DNA of 43,025 nt from JBIKWM01 sp044356305. GTDB taxonomy: Bacteria; Bacteroidota; Bacteroidia; UBA10329. Below, piece by piece: positions 8,501 through 15,756 of the stretch. The stretch covers positions 1-43,025 of the forward strand of contig JBIKWM010000028.1 of the NCBI GenBank assembly GCA_044356305.1, given 5' to 3'. Under the pieces are notes generated by a model. The model had not been told where the DNA came from. It made no database searches and worked only from the letters and a program-made list of their open reading frames with translations. Every line of letters begins with the position of its first letter. The first letter of the stretch is position 1. Position numbers and translations under genes: made by a program.

Positions 8501-10017
8501 GCTTTGTTAGCACCCATCCGCAGCAGGATTCGCTCGAATGGCGGTCGCCCAACACGCTGTACGACATCGCATCGAGCATCATCAGCGCAAAGGATGTGGA
8601 CCATATTGACGTGGCCGATGCCATCATCCAACCCGATAGCGGTAAGGTGATAGTGCGCAAGGACGCTCTTATGGACCCCCTGCCAAGGGCCAACATCATA
8701 GCCAACCGCATCACCAAGTACCATAAGTTCTACGATGCGTTGGTCACTGTTACAGGCAAGCGTCAGTACACGGCCAACGGCATGTACGACTATGTGGATA
8801 TAACGGGCAAGAAACAGAGCATTGCCTTCAACAGCATCCGGGTCGATTCGGCCCAGCAGACCTATGGCGAGGGCATGATCCCGGACGACCCCGGATTCAC
8901 CCTCAGCCCCAACTTCGACTACAAGGGCAAGGTGAAACTGTTCGCCAGCCGTCAGCACCTGCGCTATGCGGGTAGCACACGCATCAAGCACAACTGCCCG
9001 GGCATAACGCGCGACTGGTTGGCGTTTGAAGAAGAGATTGACCCGCGCAGCATCTACATACCCATACCTGCCGACCCGCGCGATGCAGGCGGAAGGCCCC
9101 TGTCATCGGGTGTGGTGATGAGCAAGGACAGCACTCAGGTATACCCCACGTTCCTATCGCTCAAGCGCAAGGCTCAGGATATTGATGTGGTGGCCGCTGA
9201 GGGGTACCTGCACTACGACAATGCCAGTGGCGAATACCGCATATCAAACAAGGAGAAACTGAAAGGGGCCGTGGTGGGCGGCAACTACGTGAGCCTGGAC
9301 AAGGACTGCATAGCCCGCGGTCAGGGAAGGCTCAATCTGGGCCTCAACTTCGGGCAGGTCAAATTGGCTCCGTTGGGCACGGTGAAGCACAACATGAACA
9401 ACGACAGCACCAATTTCAACCTGTATTTCGGCATGGACTTCTTCTTCAATGAAGAAAGCCAGCGCATCATGGCCGATAAGCTGATAAGCCACTTCCCACC
9501 GCTCGATGCCGTTTACTATGGCGAGGATTACGAAAAGGCCCTCATTGAGCTGATGGGCAAAGAGAAGACCACCAAGGCTTTGCAGGATCTGAACCTGTAC
9601 GGCTCGTTCAAGAAGATGCCCGAGGAACTCAAGTTCACCATCATGCTCACCGATGTGAAACTGAGCTGGGACCCAAAGGCTGGTGCATATCGCTACAAAG
9701 GGTTTATTGGGGTGGCTCAGGTGGGCACATTCCAAGTGAACAAGATGATGTACGGCATGATAGAGCTGAAGAAGAAGAGAGGGGGTGACATTCTCAACCT
9801 CTATCTGGAACCGAGCGACAACATCTGGTTCTTCTTCACCTACCAGCGCGGTCTAATGGCCGCCATTTCAAGTCAGGATGATTTCAACATGAACATCCGC
9901 GAGACCAAGCCAGAGAAACGTACCAAGAAAGGATCGAGTGCCGATGGGGCCTATCAGTACATCCTTAGCACCGAGATCAAGAAACGGAACTTCATCAAGT
10001 CGTTTGAGGAAGAATAA
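5593..10017 (+). CDS. Large exported protein of unknown function (1474 residues) with internal repeats
   Basis: I do not recognise a characterised family. A signal peptide is clear (KRLIILLCAAMGLIP, then LANA|QQ, cleavage near residue 24). The start may be ATG 5593 or, two codons on, ATG 5599. About 100 helical residues follow, then a very long segment dominated by alternating beta-strand patterns. Near residues 454-530 there is a short helical, winged-helix-like insert (HPLKRIRDYAKQRG ... DVKIMLINMANAGLMHY). Two stretches about 93 residues apart align with each other: GLKGDGKLEYITSTALSKEF near 766 and GLKGFGDLTFDASEMTSKGF near 859, so there is at least one internal duplication. No transmembrane helix beyond the signal, no lipobox and no T9SS sorting domain were seen. 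The architecture suggests a periplasmic beta-rich scaffold or outer-membrane-associated protein; this is inference. It has its own promoter and stands alone between two tRNA genes. Confidence 0.9.
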   Translation: MPMKRLIILLCAAMGLIPSLANAQQLKKFTHEDAAFLREIATMYGGGDAKKAEKIMEKEIIPIWNSGAFGGGQKERIWTMCDKMLEKRKAPVDFENYMNTLMSLVKNERTAAFEPFHNGLDKVLSSTTRKQFSIYLETCLNIFNDYTLFDSKSVKWVAQTPDYRIEFDSVPYFVFKKVDLKAISKGDSSVIWGTEGIYYPTRNQWVGKGGRVDWTRAGMNPGKVYAELRHYKVDVTRPQFNADSVTFQNPEFLSKPQLGSLMDKVLADVKEDNASYPRFDSYDVSIVIPNVYPDIDYEGGFSQHGVKFMGTGRKGKEATLVFKKLNRLTKVKEPFIRATSKAFVIKKDKIVSDRARMAMYYEGDSIWHPGLQINYQVDGGKVAFTRDRESVGMSPFYDSYHHMDLHVESISWKMGEEVMEMRNITGGGDSEVTFESENFYEERRFDRMQGTGDNHPLKRIRDYAKQRGTDVIPVQDMAGYLKADESDVKIMLINMANAGLMHYNFDNNTVTIKQRLVDYVLNKSKQKDYDAIQYSSTIKNVPNAKLNLLNWDMDMDGVSRVFLSDSQQVVIYPREQHLTVKKNRDFHFDGRVLAGQLDMYGKNFDFRYDAFKVDMEKIDSLRMKVPDGVPDESGRQPMKKVKTLLRDLKGEVLVDRPDNKSSLKGTPRYPVFNSLERSFVYYDGRDIQDGAYKKETFYFHLQPFTIDSAENFTKEGIAFEGDFISAGIFPEFKETLKLQPDFSLGFVRKTPEGGFPVFGGKGQYHATISMSHEGLKGDGKLEYITSTALSKEFTFYPDSVNGMAQSYVIAEQKAGVEYPPVTSADVRLHWEPKRDHMYTYDEGAPFDIYTGQVKHHGGLDLHPKGLKGFGDLTFDASEMTSKGFNFKNTTFNADTADFRLKSLDATSLALKTSNVKLKIDLLKRMGEFDSNTSGTFVDFPFNKYICYIDKFKWDIDKKQITIVGDKPGSRFVSTHPQQDSLEWRSPNTLYDIASSIISAKDVDHIDVADAIIQPDSGKVIVRKDALMDPLPRANIIANRITKYHKFYDALVTVTGKRQYTANGMYDYVDITGKKQSIAFNSIRVDSAQQTYGEGMIPDDPGFTLSPNFDYKGKVKLFASRQHLRYAGSTRIKHNCPGITRDWLAFEEEIDPRSIYIPIPADPRDAGGRPLSSGVVMSKDSTQVYPTFLSLKRKAQDIDVVAAEGYLHYDNASGEYRISNKEKLKGAVVGGNYVSLDKDCIARGQGRLNLGLNFGQVKLAPLGTVKHNMNNDSTNFNLYFGMDFFFNEESQRIMADKLISHFPPLDAVYYGEDYEKALIELMGKEKTTKALQDLNLYGSFKKMPEELKFTIMLTDVKLSWDPKAGAYRYKGFIGVAQVGTFQVNKMMYGMIELKKKRGGDILNLYLEPSDNIWFFFTYQRGLMAAISSQDDFNMNIRETKPEKRTKKGSSADGAYQYILSTEIKKRNFIKSFEEE

Positions 10018-10024
10018 ATGCGTG

Positions 10025-10032
10025 TATATTCG
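10025..10032 (+). promoter_or_regulatory. -7 promoter element (TATATTCG) for tRNA-Arg
   Basis: TATATTCG fits TAnnTTYG and ends 15 bases before the tRNA 5' end. Confidence 0.6.
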
Positions 10033-10047
10033 CAGCCCTCTTAAAAA

Positions 10048-10124
10048 GGACCCGTAGCTCAACTGGATAGAGCACCTGACTACGGATCAGGAGGTTTGGG
10101 GTTCGAATCCCTACGGGTCCGCCA
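10048..10124 (+). tRNA. tRNA-Arg (anticodon ACG)
   Basis: The 77-base gene has acceptor GGACCCG paired with CGGGTCC, discriminator G and an encoded CCA. The D arm holds AACTGGATAGA. The anticodon stem CCTGA/TCAGG carries the loop CTACGGA (anticodon ACG). The T loop is GTTCGAATC. A strong terminator follows. No integrase or duplicated tRNA end was seen downstream, so there is no sign that it serves as an integration site. Confidence 0.96.
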
Positions 10125-10154
10125 GACAGCTCGGCAACCGACTGCAAAAAGATG

Positions 10155-10187
10155 AAAAGCCTCTGATTATCAGGGGCTTTTGTTTTT
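10155..10187 (+). terminator. Rho-independent terminator after tRNA-Arg
   Basis: A 12-bp stem (AAAAGCCTCTGA / TCAGGGGCTTTT, one G-T pair) closes a 3-base loop and is followed by GTTTTTTG. It is the strongest terminator in the window. Confidence 0.9.
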
Positions 10188-10202
10188 TGGGCCCACTGTG
10201 AA

Positions 10203-10210
10203 TAACTTTG
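10203..10210 (+). promoter_or_regulatory. Possible orphan -7 element (TAACTTTG)
   Basis: This is an exact TAnnTTTG match just after the tRNA-Arg terminator and ~210 bases before the GMC oxidoreductase. The stretch 10211-10402 has no convincing gene. The element could give a longer leader for the oxidoreductase, start a small RNA, or be chance. Confidence 0.3.
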
Positions 10211-10402
10211 AAACAAGAGCAAAAACCTTAGTAGGGATTTATCGTGACTCCCAACATGGGAAAGCCCGTGGTCGGGAAGAGGCCAGACTGTTGACTTGGG
10301 TGTTATCCAAAATGCACCGATCCCGAACAGCAAAGCTGTACTCACGGCAGGAGGCCGCCCCACACACTCGGTACTGGCCCCATATACCCGTGGTATTTGC
10401 TA

Positions 10403-10410
10403 TAACTTCG
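10403..10410 (+). promoter_or_regulatory. -7 promoter element (TAACTTCG) for the GMC oxidoreductase
   Basis: This fits TAnnTTYG and ends 11 bases before ATG 10422. It supports that start over upstream in-frame codons. Confidence 0.6.
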
Positions 10411-10421
10411 CACACCTGAAC

Positions 10422-11804
10422 ATGTACGACTTCATCGTCATCGGCAGCGGTTCGGCAGGAGGCATCATGAGCCGCAGGCTGAATGCCAGCGGGGCCAAAG
10501 TGCTTCTCATCGAGGCCGGAAAGCACTACACCAAGAAGAACTTCCCGCAGAGCGAACTTGAATATTCGGCCCAACTCTTCTGGGGAGGTGGTATCGAGTT
10601 CGACACTGAGGCGCGCACAGCCTTCCTGCGTGCCCGATGTGTGGGCGGCACCACCATTGTCAATCAGGCCCTCATGGACCGCTTTGACGATGATGCGCTG
10701 AATGACTGGAAAAAACGCTCGGGGGTCGATTTCTTCTCTGTGGATGCCCTGACCCCTTGGTACGAAAAGGCCGAGGCCAACCTGAAGCTGCACACCTTTG
10801 GTAGCAATGAACGCAATCGCAACGCCCAGAAATTCTGCGATGCGAGCGATAGCCTGGGCTACAAGTGGAAATACCTGCGCAGGGGCATGGGCGATTGCGC
10901 GCTTGAACGTGGTAACGACTGTGTAGGCTGCCTCGGTGGCTGCTACCGCGACTCTAAGCAGAGCTCGTTGGTCACCAGCATACAACCTGCACTGACCGAG
11001 GGGCTTGAGCTGCGCAGCGAGTTTGAGGTGGCCCGTGTGGAGCACCAAACCGACCATGTGCGCGTGTACGGCACCCATGGCGGAAAAAAGGTCGAGGTAC
11101 GCGGGGCCAAAGTGATTCTGTGTGCCGGCAGTTTCGGCACCACCAAGCTGATGTTGGCCAGCGGCTACAAGAATGTGCTACCTGCCTTGGGCAAAGGGTT
11201 CTGCCAACACCCGCAGTACATGCTGTTCGGAGTGTTTGATGATATCATGGACGCATGGAAGGGTTCGTTCCAGACCGTGGCGAGTAACGACCCGGGGTTC
11301 CGCAGGCGCGGATTCAAGTTGGAAAACGTTTTCGCAGGCCCGGTCAGCACCGCGTTCCTGTTCAAGCTTTACGGCAAGGACCACCACCGCATCATGCGCG
11401 AATACCGCAAGATGACCTCGCTCGAAGTAGCCGTGCGAGATGAGCCTGAAGGGGGCGAAATGAGCCTCGATAAAAAAGGCAACCTGTTAGTCAAAAAGAC
11501 CCTCACCGATCAGGACAACCGGAGGCGCGTGGACGGACTCGATACTATCCGACAGATACTGCACGCCCAAGGCGCCAAAAAAGTGGTGGAGTCGGCCTTC
11601 TATTTCGGGCTACACCTCATGGGTGGATGCCAGATGGGTGTCGATTCCACCCGCTCAGTAGTGGCCCCTGACTATCGTGTGCACGGACTCAATAACCTGT
11701 TCATAGCAGACACCAGCCTGTACCCCAGCGCACCGGGCATCAACCCTTCGCTCACCGCAATGACCCTTTCATACAGGCTCAGTGCACAACTCCTCGGAGA
11801 ATGA
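10422..11804 (+). CDS. GMC-family FAD-dependent oxidoreductase
   Basis: Members of the glucose-methanol-choline family oxidise alcohols or sugars with FAD. The 460-residue product opens with the dinucleotide-binding motif (FIVIGSGSAGG, residues 4-14) and the FAD ribose-binding Glu (LLIEAGK). It has the GMC signature CVGGTTIVNQALM and ends with the family C-terminus (HLMGGCQMG, then LFIADTSLYP and PGINPSLT). The Cys-rich insert CVGCLGGCYRDSKQS occurs in the bacterial GMC branch that works with other electron carriers; whether it binds metal here is unknown. The frame is open upstream to 10296, but the promoter element at 10403-10410 and the Rossmann start point to ATG 10422. The stop overlaps the next start by four bases, so the 135-residue product is a likely partner. 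No Tat signal is present. The substrate is unknown. Confidence 0.93.
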   Translation: MYDFIVIGSGSAGGIMSRRLNASGAKVLLIEAGKHYTKKNFPQSELEYSAQLFWGGGIEFDTEARTAFLRARCVGGTTIVNQALMDRFDDDALNDWKKRSGVDFFSVDALTPWYEKAEANLKLHTFGSNERNRNAQKFCDASDSLGYKWKYLRRGMGDCALERGNDCVGCLGGCYRDSKQSSLVTSIQPALTEGLELRSEFEVARVEHQTDHVRVYGTHGGKKVEVRGAKVILCAGSFGTTKLMLASGYKNVLPALGKGFCQHPQYMLFGVFDDIMDAWKGSFQTVASNDPGFRRRGFKLENVFAGPVSTAFLFKLYGKDHHRIMREYRKMTSLEVAVRDEPEGGEMSLDKKGNLLVKKTLTDQDNRRRVDGLDTIRQILHAQGAKKVVESAFYFGLHLMGGCQMGVDSTRSVVAPDYRVHGLNNLFIADTSLYPSAPGINPSLTAMTLSYRLSAQLLGE

Positions 11805-12208
11805 GTTTCAGGTCACAATACCTCAGTCCGGCTGCCGTGCGCGGAATGACTCGTATTGGCGACATCCTGTGTCCTGGAGATGAGTATTTCCCATCCTTTT
11901 CGGCCACAGGGTGCATAGAACATGTCGACATCCCCTTGGAGTATGCCCCGGCAGCCGACATCGGTGATCTGAGCCTTTTGCTCAGTATCCTGTCGTACAT
12001 GCCCCAACCAGTGCTGGAATGGGTGGTGAAGCAGATGGCAGAGAGCCATGACAGCAGCGGACCCCTCTCTAGCACCTTCCGCCAGCTCGATTTCGGGCTA
12101 CGGGGCATCATTTTCGGGCTGTACTATAGCGGGCGCACCGGAGGCGGGTACACTGGCCCCGACACGCACACACTCACGGGCTATACTGTGAATCGCGTAG
12201 AGGACTGA
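11801..12208 (+). CDS. Small protein coupled to the GMC oxidoreductase (gluconate-dehydrogenase subunit 3-like)
   Basis: This 135-residue protein starts inside the stop of the GMC gene (ATGA overlap), a strong sign of translational coupling. It begins SFRSQYLSPAAVRGMTRIGDILCPGD and has a central hydrophobic helical stretch (LSLLLSILSYMPQPVLEWVV). Small subunits of two- or three-part GMC dehydrogenases, such as gluconate 2-dehydrogenase subunit 3, have this size, this position and a similar opening with a conserved proline/glycine after the first helix. I infer that it stabilises or helps mature the flavoprotein. The assignment rests mainly on position, size and weak resemblance. No Tat signal or heme motif was seen. 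It ends four bases from the convergent 907-residue gene. Confidence 0.8.
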   Translation: MSFRSQYLSPAAVRGMTRIGDILCPGDEYFPSFSATGCIEHVDIPLEYAPAADIGDLSLLLSILSYMPQPVLEWVVKQMAESHDSSGPLSSTFRQLDFGLRGIIFGLYYSGRTGGGYTGPDTHTLTGYTVNRVED

Positions 12209-12212
12209 CCCT

Positions 12213-14936
12213 CTATAACTTCAGGCCGTTCCTTATCCGCAGCCGACCATCGGCATCGATGGCGGCAACACCAATACCCCCATCGGGGTCTTTGAAGGTC
12301 ACCACCACCCCCCGGCTGTAGCCACTCTCGTGGGCCGCTTTGCCAACGGCATCGTGCAACTTCACTTTCCTGTTCTCTGGGTCGTGGGTGCAGATATACA
12401 TGGGGCCATTGCCCGATGTGACCAACGCTGAGTGCGCATCGGGCGCCAGACGCATTTCCCATAAAGGTTTTCCACCCTCACTCAACACTTTCACAGTGTT
12501 GAGGTCAGTCATCACCCATTGTTGAGCCCCATCCCTCTCAATGGTGAAAGACCGGTGCGAATCGGATAACCTCTCGGCCTTACTCACAGTCATCTTGCCA
12601 TCGAGACTCACGGCCACCAGTTGCCCTATGCTATCGGTGCCGAGCACTTTTACACCTCCTTTGGTCTTCAGCACATTCAGCTCTGAACCAGCAGCCAACG
12701 GCATCCTAATATCCGACTTTAATCTCGACTTCCCCTTTCTATCCAGAATGTGCAGGACACCATCGGCCGAGTGAGTGATCAGGTGGTCGTTGTTTCCAGA
12801 AACAATATGCAGCACGCTGCGATCAATGGCACTTCGCGACCCGGCAAACGACCAGCCCTGCACGGGTTTTCCTGCAAGGTCGAAATTGAGCACCTTGCCA
12901 TCGGCACATCCCACTAAAAGACGATGTTCCTTGCCGCCATCGTACGCCACCACCGTGAGCGGGACCGAGGCCCGCGCCCCGAATCTCACCGGGAATCCGG
13001 GCATGTCCTTACCCGAGCGGTCAACGAGATACAGGGCCGCTTCGGTGCAGAAGGCCGCACGCATGTGACCATCTTTAGCCTTGAACCAAAGAACCTCACC
13101 AAGCACAGGCGCATCCACTTCGCGGCTCCATACAGGTTGACCGAATCGGTCGAGGAGGTACAAAGCGTTGGAGGCATCCTGCACCAACAGCTCTGGCTCT
13201 CCGGTCATTTCATTGGTTGCGGGCCACGGGCCTGCAATCGCCTCTTTCTCGGTTGCACCTTCCCAGACATTATCACTGCCACCGGCCGCGCCTCCGAACA
13301 GGGCATGACCTGATGTGTAAAGACCGCTGGCGGATGAGCTAAGCTGCATGGCCACGGCCGAGAACCCATTGACCAGGGCATTCTGCTCGCCCAACGAAGT
13401 GAGCGCGGAATGGTTGAGGTAAGACTCCCATACGGGTCTGGATGCATCGGGCTTCGCATACAGGAAAATATTGAAGTTGCTCGACAATTTGCTAATCAGT
13501 CCTGTGAATGAGGGGTCGTTGCCTAGTGTGCGGTGGGCGAGTACCTGCCTTGCATAGCGCTTCATGGACTCCATCGATGTGCCCATCACCACGTGGTCGC
13601 CCAATATCATGTAATAGGTCTCATTGAACTGATCGAACATCTCGCCCAACAATTCGGGCAGTATGTTGTCTATACCGATGCGGTGGATGGTCACATCACT
13701 CACCGAATCGACTACCTGCCTTATGCGCTGCTGCTCGAGTTTGAGCACTAGTCCGCTCAGTGCCTCATCGGCCTGGGTGGTGCTGCGGGTCTTGAACACG
13801 GCATAGCTGTCGGGCACGGTGTCGCCACCGGCCGATGTGGTGATGCAGACCCCGAACTCGCCCTCGACCCAAGAGAAGAGCTCAATCTCAATGTCAACCT
13901 CATACTGGCGGTTGATGCGTGCAATGGCTGAGTCGTGCCGCGCCACACCTTCGGTGAGCTGCAGATGCGTGCGGTAGTCGGTGTAGAACCTCGACATGCT
14001 ATTGACCCCGAACATCACGAACCCTGCGGTGCTGGCAGGCATAGCGGCCGGGAAGGTGACGGGCTGTGGGGGCTGTTTGCTGAATATGGCGGTGTAGCGG
14101 TTCAGGCTGTCGCCCGTGTAGGTGAATCCGTTCACACCCAGCCCATCGGTATGCATGGTGACATCGAGCACCGACCATGTGGCAAGTTCCTCGGAGAATG
14201 GGGGCAATGTGAGAACACTTCTCTTAAGGTGAACGCCCATGTGCTCGTCCATTCGGTCGTGGTTGAGAATCACCACTGCATCGACCCTCTGGCCTGCCGC
14301 GGCCACACATTTTGCAAAGTCGGGATCAGTTAGCAGTGAAGTGCCACTTGTGAGCTGCTGCAACGATCCCAACAGCACCGCTTCGTCATTGCTTGCCAGA
14401 ACGAGACCATCAGCCAATGCGAAAAAAGCACTCTTGTACGGCCGCTCTCCCACCACTTTGAAGACAGTATTGGATTCAGTGATCTGGGTCGAAATACCGG
14501 CCTTCTCGCCCACCAGCTTGCGTAGCATATTGGCCATCTCGTCCTGCGTGAGGCGGTCAATGGGCATGGCCACGAAGTTGGCCGCGAGGTTGCCGGGCCT
14601 TGGCACAGAGGCCATCCAAACCGAGCGGTGATCGAGCATCTCCCAGAATTCGGAGTCGGCACGGGCCAACGAATCGAGCCCGCGGGCCACAGCCGACATA
14701 CCGTTAATGGCTGTGATACCTTCAAGAAGCGGGTAATACGGCATGCCGCCATACCGGCCAAGGGTGGCACCCATATCCGGGAAATAGGCCACCACCGAAG
14801 CGCCCAGCGGGATGGCGGCCTCAGGCCGTGCCCTTTCTGCAATGCTCAATGGCCTGATCATGAGCCACCAATAGGCGGCACCTGATAGAATGAACACAAG
14901 TGGGATGAAAATGAAAAGCGCCTTGCGGATGGTCAC
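12213..14936 (-). CDS. Membrane-anchored DUF3352-like protein with C-terminal beta-propeller region
   Basis: The 907-residue product has one N-terminal membrane helix (ALFIFIPLVFILSGAAYWWLM), followed by a large exported part. Residues ~40-560 resemble the DUF3352-type proteins of Bacteroidota, with features such as IPLGASVVAYFPD, ADGLVLASNDEAVLLGSL and ILGDHVVMGTSMESMKRY. From ~580 to the end there are repeated four-strand units of the kind LYLLDRFGQPVWS, LYLVDRSGKDMPGFP, LNFDLAGKPVQGW and LHILDRKGKSRL. These look like blades of a PQQ-like beta-propeller, each carrying a 'D-x-x-G-K' turn. The role is not established; envelope surveillance or structural binding is conceivable. The start is GTG, 33 bases after the rnhB stop, with a weak element (TACCTTTA, 14960-14967) between. 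It converges on the GMC partner gene. Confidence 0.88.
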   Translation of the reverse strand: MTIRKALFIFIPLVFILSGAAYWWLMIRPLSIAERARPEAAIPLGASVVAYFPDMGATLGRYGGMPYYPLLEGITAINGMSAVARGLDSLARADSEFWEMLDHRSVWMASVPRPGNLAANFVAMPIDRLTQDEMANMLRKLVGEKAGISTQITESNTVFKVVGERPYKSAFFALADGLVLASNDEAVLLGSLQQLTSGTSLLTDPDFAKCVAAAGQRVDAVVILNHDRMDEHMGVHLKRSVLTLPPFSEELATWSVLDVTMHTDGLGVNGFTYTGDSLNRYTAIFSKQPPQPVTFPAAMPASTAGFVMFGVNSMSRFYTDYRTHLQLTEGVARHDSAIARINRQYEVDIEIELFSWVEGEFGVCITTSAGGDTVPDSYAVFKTRSTTQADEALSGLVLKLEQQRIRQVVDSVSDVTIHRIGIDNILPELLGEMFDQFNETYYMILGDHVVMGTSMESMKRYARQVLAHRTLGNDPSFTGLISKLSSNFNIFLYAKPDASRPVWESYLNHSALTSLGEQNALVNGFSAVAMQLSSSASGLYTSGHALFGGAAGGSDNVWEGATEKEAIAGPWPATNEMTGEPELLVQDASNALYLLDRFGQPVWSREVDAPVLGEVLWFKAKDGHMRAAFCTEAALYLVDRSGKDMPGFPVRFGARASVPLTVVAYDGGKEHRLLVGCADGKVLNFDLAGKPVQGWSFAGSRSAIDRSVLHIVSGNNDHLITHSADGVLHILDRKGKSRLKSDIRMPLAAGSELNVLKTKGGVKVLGTDSIGQLVAVSLDGKMTVSKAERLSDSHRSFTIERDGAQQWVMTDLNTVKVLSEGGKPLWEMRLAPDAHSALVTSGNGPMYICTHDPENRKVKLHDAVGKAAHESGYSRGVVVTFKDPDGGIGVAAIDADGRLRIRNGLKL

Positions 14937-14959
14937 TGCCCGTTCGCTCTGAGAGGCGA

Positions 14960-14967
14960 TAAAGGTA
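14960..14967 (-). promoter_or_regulatory. Weak -7-like element (TACCTTTA)
   Basis: Read on the minus strand, this differs from TAnnTTYG only at the last base. It lies in the rnhB/DUF3352 gap, so the 907-residue gene may have its own promoter or simply be read from rnhB. Confidence 0.3.
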
Positions 14968-14969
14968 GA

Positions 14970-15593
14970 TCAGCCCGCGCCCTGCTTACCAAACGGAAGT
15001 TCGGGCTGTAACAGCGTGAAACTGAGCCTATGGTGCACCGTGGTACCGTAGGCCGAAATGGCCGCGCGGTGCTGCCGCGTGGGGTAGCCCTTGTTGCGGT
15101 GCCACGCGTACTGTGGGTGCTCGCCATGCAGTTGCAGCATCAGCTCATCGCGGTGGGTCTTTGCCAATACCGATGCAGCGGCAACATGTGCAAATATGCC
15201 ATCGCCACCAATGGCGCAGTGGTGCGGCACATCGGCATAAGGTATGAATCTGTTGCCATCTACCACGATATGCTGTGGCCTCACAATCAATTGATCAAGG
15301 GCCCGATGCATGGCCATGAGGCTACACTTGAGGATATTGAAACGGTCAATCTCATCAGGACTGCACATGGCCACGGCCCAGGCCAGCGCATGTTGTTCAA
15401 TCTCAGGCCGAAGGGCATCGCGCTTTGCCTCGCTCAACTGTTTTGAATCATTTAGCCCGATGATGGGTCTTTCGGGATTGAGAATGACGGCAGCAGCAAC
15501 CACCGGGCCTGCCAAGCAGCCTCTTCCGGCCTCATCGCACCCGGCCTCTATCAGTCCCTCAGTATGAAATAGTCTAAGCCCGCCTTTGCCCAT
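14970..15593 (-). CDS. rnhB: Ribonuclease HII
   Basis: RNase HII cuts RNA in RNA-DNA hybrids and removes single ribonucleotides from DNA. The 207-residue length is usual for the family. The signature GCDEAGRGCLAGPVVAAAVIL-type start near residue 18 gives the first catalytic Asp-Glu pair. Further family features are NDSKQLSEAKRD, IVVDGNRFIP with the third acidic residue, and AAASVLAKTHRDELM. The C-terminus has HPQYAWHRNKGYPTRQH, which matches the conserved 'Y-x-W-x-x-N-K-G-Y' block of RNase HII. The gene lies upstream of the DUF3352-like gene on the same strand; no functional link is apparent. Confidence 0.96.
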   Translation of the reverse strand: MGKGGLRLFHTEGLIEAGCDEAGRGCLAGPVVAAAVILNPERPIIGLNDSKQLSEAKRDALRPEIEQHALAWAVAMCSPDEIDRFNILKCSLMAMHRALDQLIVRPQHIVVDGNRFIPYADVPHHCAIGGDGIFAHVAAASVLAKTHRDELMLQLHGEHPQYAWHRNKGYPTRQHRAAISAYGTTVHHRLSFTLLQPELPFGKQGAG

Positions 15594-15735
15594 GTCAATC
15601 TCAACTACAAAGGAACGATGCGAGCTGCTGGCCTTGGGCCGTTTGGTTATATGGGCACACTTGGCTGACGGGCCAATCTCCTTCTAAACGTTTAATGTGA
15701 AGATCAGGCCTAACCGCTATCGACCGCATCATCAA

Positions 15736-15743
15736 TACTTTCG
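15736..15743 (+). promoter_or_regulatory. -7 promoter element (TACTTTCG) for the flavin oxidoreductase
   Basis: This fits TAnnTTYG and ends 13 bases before ATG 15757. An ATG at 15747 lies nearer but is out of frame with the gene. Confidence 0.6.
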
Positions 15744-15756
15744 CCCATGAGCCATT

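Noticed and set aside
10180..10419. 79-codon frame after tRNA-Arg that could be taken for an integration remnant
   Set aside because: It begins inside the terminator, has no integrase motif, and no direct repeat of the tRNA 3' end was found nearby.
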